Below, in pieces: positions 34,775 through 42,665 of a stretch of 52,447 nt of DNA. The notes below the pieces were generated by a model that searched no databases, was not told the DNA's origin, and saw nothing but the letters and a program-made list of their open reading frames with translations. Each line of letters starts with the position of its first letter. Within the stretch, counting starts at the first letter, position 1. Position numbers and translations under genes: made by a program. Origin of the DNA: Actinomycetes bacterium (lineage in GTDB: Bacteria > Actinomycetota > Thermoleophilia > RBG-16-64-13); NCBI GenBank assembly GCA_024637035.1, contig JAGXFW010000006.1:1-52447 (forward strand), in the 5' to 3' direction.

Positions 34775-36559
34775 TCACGGCCCCCACACCAACGGCACCA
34801 CGATCACGGTCATCAAGAAGAAGAGTAGGTTCAGAGGGACGCCTACCTTCAGGAAATCGGTGAAGCGGTATCCCCCGGGGCCGTAGACCATCAGGTTCGT
34901 CTGATAGCCGATGGGAGTGGAGAAGCTCGCGGAGGCCGCGATGGCGACCGTGATGGCGAAGGGCAGCGGGTCGGCGCCCGCCTGCGCCGCTGTGGCCATG
35001 GCGATGGGGAACACGATCGCGGCGGCGGCGTTGTTGGTGATGACCTCGGTGAAGAGGTTCGTGATCAGGTAGACGGCCGCGATGAGGGCGACGAAGCCGA
35101 ACTGGTCGGCCGCTCCGATGAGGGCCTCGGCGACGGCGCTCGCCACCCCGGTCTTGTCGAGCGCCTTGCTGATGCCGAGCGCACAAGCGATCACCACCAG
35201 CACGTTGATCTCCAGCGAGCGGCGCGCTTCCACCACCGTCACCGTGCGGGTGACCACGAGCACCACAGCGGCGAGGACAGCGGCGAGCAGGATGTTCAAG
35301 ATGCCCGTCGCGGCGAGCAGGATCATGCCGCCGATGGTGACGAGCGAGATGGTAGCCTTGCGCCGGTCGAAGGCCTTCAGGTTGGCCACCTTGCTGATCA
35401 TGTAGAAGTCGCGGGCCTGGTTCCACCGCTTCAGGAAGTCATCCCCGCTGAGCAGCAGGAGCGTGTCGCCGGGCCGGAGCCGGAGTTGGCCCAGGCCGGA
35501 GGTGATCTCGTGTCCGCGGCGGTGCACCGCCAACACGGCGGCGTCGTAGCGGGCGCGGAAATCGCCTTCGCGGATGGTCTTGCCCAGCATGGGTGAAGAC
35601 TCCGAGACCACGGCCTCCACGACCCGGCCGTCGCCGCGGTCGCGCATGTGGTCCAGATGCTCGGCGTCGTGTATCGACTCGAGACCCCTCAACTCCTGCA
35701 GTTCTACGGCGCTCGCGGCCGACCCGGCGAAGACCAGACGGTCGCCGCCCCTGAGCCTCTCGCCGGGACGCACGGGGGAGAAGGTCTGTCCGGCGCCGCC
35801 CGCCCGAGCAAGTTCGGTGAGGTACACGTAGCGCAACTGCCGCAGACCCGCTTCCTCCACCGTCTTGCCTACCACGCTGCTGCCCTCCGGCACACGGAAC
35901 TCGAAGACGTACTCGCGTCCACCGCTGGCGAACTCCTCGGCGGGGTCCTTGCGTGTAGGCAAGAGCCTGTAGCCGAGGGTGGCCATGAAGGCCACGCCCG
36001 CCACGGCGGCCGGGATGCCCACCCAGGCCTGGGTGAACATGCCGAGGGAGGTGCCCGTGGCTTCCAGGAGCATGCCGCTCACCACGAGGTTGGTGCTCGT
36101 GCCGATGAGCGTGCACACGCCCCCGAAGATGGCGGCGTACGACAGCGGTATGAGGAACTTCGAGGGAGCGAGGCCGCGCTTGAGCGCCCAGTCGCGGATC
36201 GTGGGGGTGAACATGGCCACGATGGGCGTGTTGTTCAGGAACGCGGACACGCCCGCCACGGGGCCCATCATGCGTAGCACCGAGCGGGGCCCGCCCGCAC
36301 TTCGGCCCATGGTGCGGTTGGCGAGCAGCGTGAGCGAGCCGGAGGAGCGGGCCGCATGGGCCACGATGAAGAGCACGGCCACGGTGAGCATGCCCTCGTT
36401 GGCGAAGCCGGCCAGCGCCTCCTTCGGGGTGAGCACCCCGCCCACCAGGAGCACGGCGAGGCCGGTGAACACGATGGCGTCGGGCTCGATCAGTTCGAGC
36501 ACCAACGCCGCGATCATGGCCACCACTACCGCCACCGTCAGCGCTGCGTGGAACGACAT
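34775..36559 (-). CDS. SLC13/DASS-type anion permease with RCK-C (TrkA-C) domains, likely sulfate uptake
   Basis: 594 residues. About eleven transmembrane segments are split by a cytosolic region (about 200-375) with two TrkA-C/RCK-C domains (EFRVPEGSSVVGKTVEEAGL and AVVSESSPMLGKTIREGDF). The first half has the SNT-type motif FLNNTPIVAMFTP and the GTSTNLVVSG segment; the second half has EVITNNAAAAIVFPIA and the PIGYQTNLMV motif. This layout is found in the SAC1/SLT sulfate transporters and related carriers. I chose the ATG at 36559 since GGGAGGGCAGG precedes it. Its position between cysC and cysQ makes sulfate the best guess; other divalent anions are not excluded. Confidence 0.85.
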   Translation of the reverse strand: MSFHAALTVAVVVAMIAALVLELIEPDAIVFTGLAVLLVGGVLTPKEALAGFANEGMLTVAVLFIVAHAARSSGSLTLLANRTMGRSAGGPRSVLRMMGPVAGVSAFLNNTPIVAMFTPTIRDWALKRGLAPSKFLIPLSYAAIFGGVCTLIGTSTNLVVSGMLLEATGTSLGMFTQAWVGIPAAVAGVAFMATLGYRLLPTRKDPAEEFASGGREYVFEFRVPEGSSVVGKTVEEAGLRQLRYVYLTELARAGGAGQTFSPVRPGERLRGGDRLVFAGSAASAVELQELRGLESIHDAEHLDHMRDRGDGRVVEAVVSESSPMLGKTIREGDFRARYDAAVLAVHRRGHEITSGLGQLRLRPGDTLLLLSGDDFLKRWNQARDFYMISKVANLKAFDRRKATISLVTIGGMILLAATGILNILLAAVLAAVVLVVTRTVTVVEARRSLEINVLVVIACALGISKALDKTGVASAVAEALIGAADQFGFVALIAAVYLITNLFTEVITNNAAAAIVFPIAMATAAQAGADPLPFAITVAIAASASFSTPIGYQTNLMVYGPGGYRFTDFLKVGVPLNLLFFLMTVIVVPLVWGP

Positions 36560-36882
36560 CCTGCCCTCCCGTGGGGCGCTCCTCACCATATCGACGCCCG
36601 CGCCCGCGACTAGGGCGACTACCGCACCTGGGGGATGGTATCAGTGTGTCGGGTTCTCCGCGAGAAAAGCGCGAGCGACCACCGCGGGGGGCTGTGGGCC
36701 CGAGGCCGCAGTGTGGGGCGGGCTGTGGCTTGAGGCTGTGGCCTGGGCGCCGCGATGGTAGGCTCTTCAGCGGCACAACGCGCGGCGCCGGCCCCCTCCG
36801 GGCCGTCGCTGCATGACGAGACAAACGACACGCGAGCCGGCGCCGACTGATGCGATGCCCGGCCCGGAAAGTGAGGCGCACG
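36560..36882. other. Divergent intergenic region between permease and cysQ
   Basis: No gene is visible. On the minus strand a TATGGT box at 36590-36585 could serve the permease. The middle holds G-rich near-repeats (GGGCTGTGG and GAGGCTGTGGCC). For cysQ I see no clear promoter, only a Shine-Dalgarno-like sequence before its ATG. Confidence 0.35.
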
Positions 36883-37701
36883 ATGGATCTGACGGAACTC
36901 ATGCGGTTGTGTGCTCTGGTGCGCGAGGCCGGCGCGGCCATCATGCAGGTGTACCGCGGGGGCGACGCCGCGCTCGAAACCGTCGACAAGGCCGACGGCT
37001 CGCCTCTCACCGTGGCCGACCGCGAGTCGCACCTCGTGCTTGCCGCCGGGCTCGAGGCGGCCTTTCCCGGTATTCCCGTGCTCTCGGAAGAGGGCCGCGC
37101 GATCCCCTATGAAGAGCGGCGCGGTTGGAGCCGGCTGTGGCTGGTGGACCCGCTCGACGGCACGAAGGAGTTCGTCAAGGGATTCGACGAGTTCACCGTG
37201 AACGTGGCCCTGATCGAAGACGGCGCGCCGGTGGCCGGCGCCGTGTACGCGCCCGCCCTCGATCGGCTGTATGCAGGAGGACGGGGCCTGGGGGCCTTCG
37301 TGCAGGAGGCGGGCGAGGAACCCCGGCCCATCACGGTGCGCTCCACGCCTCCCGCGGAGGGGCTGGCGGTGGTGCAGAGTCGCTCCCACCCCTCACCCGA
37401 GCTGGAGCAGTACTTGGAGGGCACATGGGTGGCCGAGCGCGTCTCGGCCGGCAGCTCGTTGAAGCTCTGTCTGGTGGCCGAGGGGCGCGCCGATCTGTAT
37501 CCACGACTCGGCCCCACCATGGAGTGGGACACCGCCGCCGGCCAAGCGGTCGTGGAGGCCGCGGGCGGCGAGGTACGGGTGGTGCTGAGCGGCGGCGCGG
37601 CGGCAGGAGAGCCTTCGGCATTCGTCGACGGCGGCCCCCTAACCTACAACCGCGAGGATCTTTTGAACCCGTGGTTCGTGGTGCGGGCTGCATCGATATA
37701 G
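36883..37701 (+). CDS. cysQ: 3'(2'),5'-bisphosphate nucleotidase CysQ
   Basis: 272 residues of the inositol-monophosphatase superfamily. Metal ligands are seen in SPLTVADRESH, LSEEGR (E70) and WLVDPLDGTKEFVKG (D89, D92), with a later PTMEWDTAAGQAVVEAAGG. CysQ converts PAP, the by-product of PAPS-using enzymes, into AMP and phosphate, which relieves inhibition of sulfotransferases. The ATG at 36883 is preceded by AAGTGAGGCG, and upstream ATGs lack a site. The gene is divergent from the anion permease. Together with cysDNC and the sulfotransferases it completes a PAPS cycle within 11 kb. Confidence 0.92.
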   Translation: MDLTELMRLCALVREAGAAIMQVYRGGDAALETVDKADGSPLTVADRESHLVLAAGLEAAFPGIPVLSEEGRAIPYEERRGWSRLWLVDPLDGTKEFVKGFDEFTVNVALIEDGAPVAGAVYAPALDRLYAGGRGLGAFVQEAGEEPRPITVRSTPPAEGLAVVQSRSHPSPELEQYLEGTWVAERVSAGSSLKLCLVAEGRADLYPRLGPTMEWDTAAGQAVVEAAGGEVRVVLSGGAAAGEPSAFVDGGPLTYNREDLLNPWFVVRAASI

Positions 37702-37709
37702 TCTGGGCC

Positions 37710-37739
37710 TTGAGTAGCAGGGGGTCCAACGTGTATCTT
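37710..37739 (+). promoter_or_regulatory. Promoter of BY-kinase 2, leaderless type
   Basis: TTGAGT (37710-37715), an 18-bp spacer and TATCTT (37734-37739). The ATG at 37748 starts 8 nt after the -10 box, the same geometry as at BY-kinase 1, and no Shine-Dalgarno sequence is found. Confidence 0.55.
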
Positions 37740-37747
37740 GTCGTCGG

Positions 37748-39370
37748 ATGGAAACGCCTGAAACCACCTTCACCGACACCGAGGAGCCCGTCGAGCTAGC
37801 GGACTACCTCCGCGTCCTTCGAGAGCGGAAGTGGGTGGTCGTCGCCATCCTACTCGTGGTCGTGGCGGCGGCTCTGGCCTACTCGCTCACGCGAACGCCC
37901 CGCTACCACGCCACCGCGGTGCTCACCCGCGACCCCAACACCCTCACCAACACCCTCTTCGGCAGCCGCGTCTTCGAGACACAGGATGTGAAGCGGCTGC
38001 TCGAGACCAGCGCGCAGAACGTGAACATCGAAGCTGTGGCATTGCGCGTGAAGGACGCGCTCGGCTCACCGCTCTCGGCGGAAGAGTTGGGCGGCATGGT
38101 CGAAGCGGTGGTGGCCACCAACGCCGACCTCGTGCGGGTCACCGCCACCAGCACCTCGGCCGACGAAGCCTCCGCCCTGGCCAACTCCTTCGCCCGCGAG
38201 TACGTCGCCCACCAGGCCGAATCCGATAAGAATGCCATCAGCCTGGCGATCCAGGTGGTCGAGAAGCAGGTGGACGCCCTCACCCTCTCCGAACTCGCGA
38301 GCAACCGCGGGGTCTTCCTGGTGCAGCGTCTCGAGGAGTTGGCGGTGATCGGAGAGTTGCAGAGTGGGGGATTCATCCTCACGCAGTTGGCCCCCGTGCC
38401 CACCGGGCCGTTCGATCCGCAGCCCGTGCGCGACGGTATTCTCGCGTTGGCCGTGGGACTGGTGCTGGGCGTGGGCGCGGCCTTCTTGCTCGAGTATCTC
38501 GACCGGCGCATCAAAGACGAAGAGACGCTCACCCGCGAACTCGGCCTACCGGTGATCGCGCACGTGCCCCGCATCGGCAAGAAGTGGGCCCACGCCAACG
38601 ACAAACGCTCCAACGCGCCCATCGGTTTCGGTAGCCTTGACTCACCCATACTCGAGGCATTCCGTACCATGCGCTCCAACCTGCAGTACTTCGAGGTCGA
38701 TCGGCCGCTGCGCACGCTGCTCATCACCAGCGCCCTGCCTCAAGAGGGTAAGACGGTCACCACGATCAACCTGGGCCTCAGCCTGGCTCTCTCGGGCCTG
38801 CGCGTGCTCGTGGTAGAGGCCGACCTGCGACGCCCCATGGTGCACCGCTACCTCGAGCTTGGGAACGACGTGGGCGTGTCGAACGTGCTCGCCGGCACCC
38901 ATTCGCTGGCCGAAGCCATGCAGCTCGTGCGCGTGGACGACTTCTCGCCGAGTGAAGCCCGGCGCAGCGGCCGGGGGCACGAGTCTGAGGGCGGCCTGCT
39001 CCAGAAGAACATGTATTGCGTGACCTCGGGGCCGCTGCCCCCGAATCCCTCGGAGCTTATCGCCTCGTCCAAGATGCGCGAACTTCTCGTCAAGGCGTCG
39101 GAGGTGGCCGACTACGTGATCATAGACTCGCCCCCGGCGCTGCTCGTGGCCGACGCGCTCACTCTTGCGGGGCACGTGGACGGGGTACTCATCTCGGCCC
39201 GCATGCACCACACCACGATCGACGAGGCCCGCGAGCTGCGTAGAGTGCTCAGCCGCACCAACATACGCCTCACCGGCGTGGTGGCCACCGGCGTCGTCGC
39301 CGGCAAGGGCTACTACTACCGTGGGTACGGCTACGGTTACGGCAGCTATCCAGCCCGCAAGGACGATTGA
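37748..39370 (+). CDS. Polysaccharide co-polymerase/BY-kinase (Wzz-CpsD fusion), copy 2
   Basis: 540 residues. Transmembrane helices at about 29-47 and 231-248 enclose the Wzz domain; kinase motifs are Walker A ALPQEGKT (329-336), A' VEADLRRP (356-363) and Walker B VIIDSPP (457-463). The tail GYYYRGYGYGYGSY has seven tyrosines available for autophosphorylation. It is a clear paralogue of the protein at 14649 with similar length and the same NMYCVTSGPLPPNPSELI block. It follows cysQ by 46 bp but has its own promoter. Presumably it controls chain length or export of a second polymer, or of the sulfated one. Confidence 0.92.
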   Translation: METPETTFTDTEEPVELADYLRVLRERKWVVVAILLVVVAAALAYSLTRTPRYHATAVLTRDPNTLTNTLFGSRVFETQDVKRLLETSAQNVNIEAVALRVKDALGSPLSAEELGGMVEAVVATNADLVRVTATSTSADEASALANSFAREYVAHQAESDKNAISLAIQVVEKQVDALTLSELASNRGVFLVQRLEELAVIGELQSGGFILTQLAPVPTGPFDPQPVRDGILALAVGLVLGVGAAFLLEYLDRRIKDEETLTRELGLPVIAHVPRIGKKWAHANDKRSNAPIGFGSLDSPILEAFRTMRSNLQYFEVDRPLRTLLITSALPQEGKTVTTINLGLSLALSGLRVLVVEADLRRPMVHRYLELGNDVGVSNVLAGTHSLAEAMQLVRVDDFSPSEARRSGRGHESEGGLLQKNMYCVTSGPLPPNPSELIASSKMRELLVKASEVADYVIIDSPPALLVADALTLAGHVDGVLISARMHHTTIDEARELRRVLSRTNIRLTGVVATGVVAGKGYYYRGYGYGYGSYPARKDD

Positions 39371-39392
39371 CCGGACACAGTCCTCTGGTCCT

Positions 39393-39649
39393 TCAGACCG
39401 CTCTGCGCAGTGCCCACCTTCCCCCGAGCAACGCGCCCGAGCAACGCGACTGCGCTGAAATGCGTGCAGGTCGATCTCGAGCTGGGTGAAGGGGTAGGTC
39501 GCCGTGCCGCCTTCGTCGCCGACGGGCCGGGGGTCGAGGAGAGTCCCCCAGACGATCGTGGTCAGCACCCCGATGGTACGGGGGTCGCTTGCCGGGGCGA
39601 CACCTCCAAGAGCCAGTGCAGCCACGAGAGCCAGGACAGTGACTTGCAT
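39393..39649 (-). pseudogene. Frameshifted and internally deleted FPFTG-tail protein, copy 3
   Basis: From the ATG at 39649 a signal peptide is readable (QVTVLALVAALALGGVA), then TATYPFTQLEI, corresponding to TTTFPFTGLEI of the intact gene at 39920. The mature domain (TPQDIYND... QYGD) is gone. After LEI one extra base and a perfect 13-bp tandem duplication (CCCGAGCAACGCG at 39423-39435 and 39436-39448) shift the frame. The expected GALLGG...LRRAV ending can still be read in another frame up to the stop at 39393. DNA similarity to the intact copy remains easy to follow. Confidence 0.72.
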
Positions 39650-39712
39650 GTGCGCAGCACGGCACGGCACAGGCCGGCAGAGATCCACTTCCTTTCGCCA
39701 TCCGCCCATAGA

Positions 39713-39746
39713 GAAGACCCCGCCCCCCAAAGGGGACGGGGTCTTC
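39713..39746 (-). terminator. Strong hairpin downstream of the FPFTG gene copy 2
   Basis: GAAGACCCCG-C-CCCC pairs with GGGG-A-CGGGGTCTTC, a 15-bp stem with one mismatch and a short loop. On the minus strand it follows the gene at 39920 and precedes the pseudogene, ending in TCTAT. The U-tract is weak, but the stem is very stable, so a factor-independent or two-way terminator is plausible. Confidence 0.5.
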
Positions 39747-39919
39747 GATGCTTCCCGTGGACCTCGGCTTTGGTCGCCTCTTCGGTCCGTCCTAGGCCGA
39801 TAACGGCGGCTTTCCAGCCCGGCTATGCTCTACTGCCGCGGTGCCGTTCCGGCGTTACCAACCCCCCGTTGCCGGCCACAGGACTGTCGGAGGCCCTGCT
39901 TTGGCGGAGAAGGGGTGGA
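39747..39919 (-). other. Possibly structured RNA leader, no gene
   Basis: On the minus strand several hairpins can form before the terminator-like stem: AGCC-GGAA-GGCT type at 39819-39808 and GGACC/GGTCC at 39788-39759 with an inner GGC/GCC. A run of hairpins ending in a strong GC stem upstream of a gene resembles an attenuator, yet I can assign it to no riboswitch class. Confidence 0.25.
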
Positions 39920-40273
39920 TCAGCCAGCCGACCTGCGCAGGACCAACCCGCCGCCGAGCAACGCTACTGCGCCGAAGGCGATGAGAGCGATCTCAAGACC
40001 GGTGAACGGGAACGTGGTCGTGACGCCACTCGAAGCGGTCATCTGCTTCGCAAGCGTATCCAGCACGCCCAAGTTGTACGGGTCACCGTACTGATGCACC
40101 GTTGCGTCGGCCAGATATGCTTCGAGTTCGGCCTTCGTGTAGGTGCTGTCAAGCTTGCCGTTGTCCGCGAAGTCGTTGTAGATGTCCTGGGGGGTCGCCG
40201 CGAGGGCTACTCCACCGAGGGCCATGACGACCATGAGCGCGAGTGCAACGGTCAAAACAATCTTCTTCACCAT
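39920..40273 (-). CDS. Secreted FPFTG-tail protein, copy 2
   Basis: 117 residues. Signal peptide: KK, hydrophobic core, GGVALAATP. The mature part has TPQDIYNDFADNGKLDS, YTKAELEAYLADATVHQYGD and LGVLDTLAKQM, closely matching copy 1 at 17281. The end is TTTFPFTGLEIAL, a hydrophobic helix and LRRSAG, the layout of a sortase-recognised tail. The ATG at 40273 has GAAGGGAGA upstream. Promoter-like boxes (TTTACA, 18 bp, TAGTAT) lie about 130 bp upstream, giving a long leader, unlike the leaderless genes around. Function unknown; the position next to BY-kinase 2 parallels copy 1 near BY-kinase 1. Confidence 0.75.
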   Translation of the reverse strand: MVKKIVLTVALALMVVMALGGVALAATPQDIYNDFADNGKLDSTYTKAELEAYLADATVHQYGDPYNLGVLDTLAKQMTASSGVTTTFPFTGLEIALIAFGAVALLGGGLVLRRSAG

Positions 40274-40397
40274 GCAGGTCTCCCTTCTCTTATGATGCGA
40301 TCACACTGCAGTTTGTGACCACATTCTTTCCCAACAACGGGCGAAACCATGCGGTGTACGCCCCATGCCGACGGTCCGACATCCGCCGATGCACACG

Positions 40398-40427
40398 ATA
40401 CTACTATACGCCGTCGACCCGTGTAAA
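40398..40427 (-). promoter_or_regulatory. Putative promoter of FPFTG gene copy 2
   Basis: TTTACA (40427-40422), an 18-bp spacer and TAGTAT (40403-40398); an alternative TATAGT overlaps. The start codon is at 40273, so a leader of about 115-120 nt would result. Confidence 0.4.
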
Positions 40428-40447
40428 CCCTTGCGCGGCTACATTTT

Positions 40448-42454
40448 TCATGAAGATCGGCCCCAATGGCCGGGCGGACGGTCGATGAACGGGATGGTCG
40501 GCGCCACGCAGGGGGCCGGTCGCGCGCCCGGGAACGTGCCCACTCCGGCCCAGTCGAAAGGCTCGTAGGTGGGGGCGCAGGCCTTCAGGGCCGCCATGAG
40601 TTCCTGTGAGGAAGCGTGGCGGTCGGCCAGCGCGATCAACCTCTCCAGATCGCGCGCGAAGTCAGGTGGCAACGCGGTCGATTCATCGCATGTCTCGTCC
40701 CGGCAGTAGCGGGCCAACTTGATCAGCGGGTGTTTCGTGGGGGAGGTGCTCTCGCCGCGGCACACCAGGTTCTCGTGCAGCTTCTCCCCCGGCCGGAGCC
40801 CGGTGACGTCGATGCCGATGGAGTCCGCGTGGCCGTTCGCCATGAGGTCGATCATCTTGCGGGCGAGGTCCATGATCGGCACCGGTGCGCCCATCTCGAG
40901 GATCAGGGTGCCGTGGTGCCCCTGGGCGCCGGTTTCGGTGGGAAGGTCGTCCAGAGCGGCGGCTTGGAGCACGAGCTGCACCGCCTCCTCGATCATCATG
41001 AAGTAGCGGGTCATCTCGGGGTGGGTGATGGTCACCGGCCCGCCCGCTTCGATCTGACGACGAAAGATGGGGATCACGCTGCCCCGGCTGCCGAGCACGT
41101 TGCCGAAGCGCACCGAGACGAAGCGTGTGCGGGGATACCGCGGGGCCAGGTGGTGCAGTACGTGCTCGCCCACCCGCTTGGTGGCACCCATGACGTTCAC
41201 CGGGTCGACGGCTTTGTCGGTAGATATGTTGACGAAGCGTTCAACCCCGGCCTGTGCGGCGGCTTCAGCCAACATGAGCGTGCCCTTGACGTTGTTGAGC
41301 ACGGCCTGGTCGGGGTGCAGTTCCATGAGCGGCACGTGCTTGAAGGCGGCAGCGTGGAACACCACCTCGGGCCGGTGCTTGACGAACACCTGCTCCATCT
41401 TCGCCCGGCCCAATATGCTCGCGGGCACCAGGGTGTAGGCGTGGAACTCCGAGACCCGGAGTTGCTCGTGCAGGTCGTAGAGGGCGGATTCGTCGCGGTC
41501 GACCAGCACGAGTTCGGCGGGCAGGAAGCTCGCTATCTGGCGCACGAGCTCGGAGCCGATGGAGCCCCCGGCCCCCGTCACCAGCACGCGGCGACCGCGC
41601 AGGTAGGCGGTGATGTCCGCCAGGTCGGTCTGTGCTTTGGGCCGACCAAGGAGGTCTTCGATGTGGAGCTCTCGCGCGTCGGCGAGAGTCGCGGCGCCGT
41701 CCACCAGCTGGGAGAGGTCGGGCAGCGTCTTGATGGGCACGCCTGCCGGCTTGACCAGCCGGTAGATGCGGCTCATCTGCTCCGCGGTGGCCGACGGCGT
41801 GCACACGAGCACCTCGTCCGCCTCGTACTCAGCCACCAGCCGGGGCACATCTTCCACCGTGCCCAGTACGGGGTGGCTCTGCAGGCGCATGCCGGCGAGG
41901 GCGGGGTCGTCGTCGACCAAACCCACCACGTGGACGCGCGCCGCGGGGTTCCGGCGGATCTCGCGCACGATCATGTCGGCCGCCTGGCCGGAGCCCACCA
42001 GCAGCAGGCGTTTGCCTCCGCCCACGTTCGAGAGACTCCGCTCGTGGAACACCCGCCCGTAGAAGCGCACACCGATCATGGCGATCGTTGCACCGACCCC
42101 GCCTACGATCACCACGGAGAACGGCAGCAGGTGCCTCCCGGTGGGCCAGCCGGCGGTGATCAGGAACAGGACCACCACGGCGATCAGAGACCCCTCACCC
42201 AGACGCAGTGCCTGCGACAGGCCCACGTAGCGGTTGACGATGGTGTAGACCGACCCGACCCAGTTGGCCACGAGGTGCGCGACGATGGCCAGTGCGGCAA
42301 AGGTCACGAAGTGGCGGCTCGTGAATGTCAGTTCCGCGGGGATATCCCCGGCGAAGCGGAATAGGAGGGCAGCGTAATACGCGACCACGATGATGATCGC
42401 GTCGATGGCCATGGCCAGCAGACGCCGGCGTGTGAGTTTGAGTGCCGCCTTCAT
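40448..42454 (-). CDS. Membrane-bound nucleotide-sugar 4,6-dehydratase (CapD/WbpM/PglF type)
   Basis: 668 residues. Four transmembrane helices in the first 130 residues are followed by a CoA-binding-like Rossmann domain (LLLVGSGQAADMIV, 151-164) and a short-chain dehydrogenase domain with GAGGSIGSELVRQI at 294-307. The catalytic region has NISTDKAV and NVMGATK, in which the usual tyrosine is methionine (M422, K426), as in long UDP-GlcNAc 4,6-dehydratases. The product feeds synthesis of deoxy-amino sugars such as QuiNAc or bacillosamine. The ATG at 42454 has GGGAGGG upstream. The DegT aminotransferase remnant at 51366 would have been a natural partner. Confidence 0.92.
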   Translation of the reverse strand: MKAALKLTRRRLLAMAIDAIIIVVAYYAALLFRFAGDIPAELTFTSRHFVTFAALAIVAHLVANWVGSVYTIVNRYVGLSQALRLGEGSLIAVVVLFLITAGWPTGRHLLPFSVVIVGGVGATIAMIGVRFYGRVFHERSLSNVGGGKRLLLVGSGQAADMIVREIRRNPAARVHVVGLVDDDPALAGMRLQSHPVLGTVEDVPRLVAEYEADEVLVCTPSATAEQMSRIYRLVKPAGVPIKTLPDLSQLVDGAATLADARELHIEDLLGRPKAQTDLADITAYLRGRRVLVTGAGGSIGSELVRQIASFLPAELVLVDRDESALYDLHEQLRVSEFHAYTLVPASILGRAKMEQVFVKHRPEVVFHAAAFKHVPLMELHPDQAVLNNVKGTLMLAEAAAQAGVERFVNISTDKAVDPVNVMGATKRVGEHVLHHLAPRYPRTRFVSVRFGNVLGSRGSVIPIFRRQIEAGGPVTITHPEMTRYFMMIEEAVQLVLQAAALDDLPTETGAQGHHGTLILEMGAPVPIMDLARKMIDLMANGHADSIGIDVTGLRPGEKLHENLVCRGESTSPTKHPLIKLARYCRDETCDESTALPPDFARDLERLIALADRHASSQELMAALKACAPTYEPFDWAGVGTFPGARPAPCVAPTIPFIDRPPGHWGRSS

Positions 42455-42665
42455 CGAATCAACCCTCCCAGGATGACGTTCGGCGCCCCGGTCCGTCTTC
42501 CTTTAGGCAGGCGACATGTCCAGGGACACCAGCCTATCTCTTGCGAGGGGTCGGGACAAGGAGGCGGGGGTTGCACCGAGCGGACGCGGCCTTCGGGTTG
42601 AGCTCGGTGCCGGAGCAGCCGATCACGAGCCTCGCGGGGTACCCCACGGCCTCGGTGTCCCCGAT

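Noticed and set aside
35439-37010. 523-codon minus-strand ORF overlapping the SLC13 gene
   Set aside because: Arg/Gly/Pro-rich out-of-frame reading; the SLC13 frame has transmembrane helices and family motifs.
40274-40447. Cyclic di-GMP riboswitch in the long leader of the FPFTG gene copy 2
   Set aside because: I looked for the GEMM core (CACGCACAGGGCAAACC, GGGACGCAAAGCC) and found no match.
40616-42364. Plus-strand 582-codon ORF opposite the 4,6-dehydratase
   Set aside because: Antisense shadow of a GC-rich gene with complete catalytic motifs on the minus strand.
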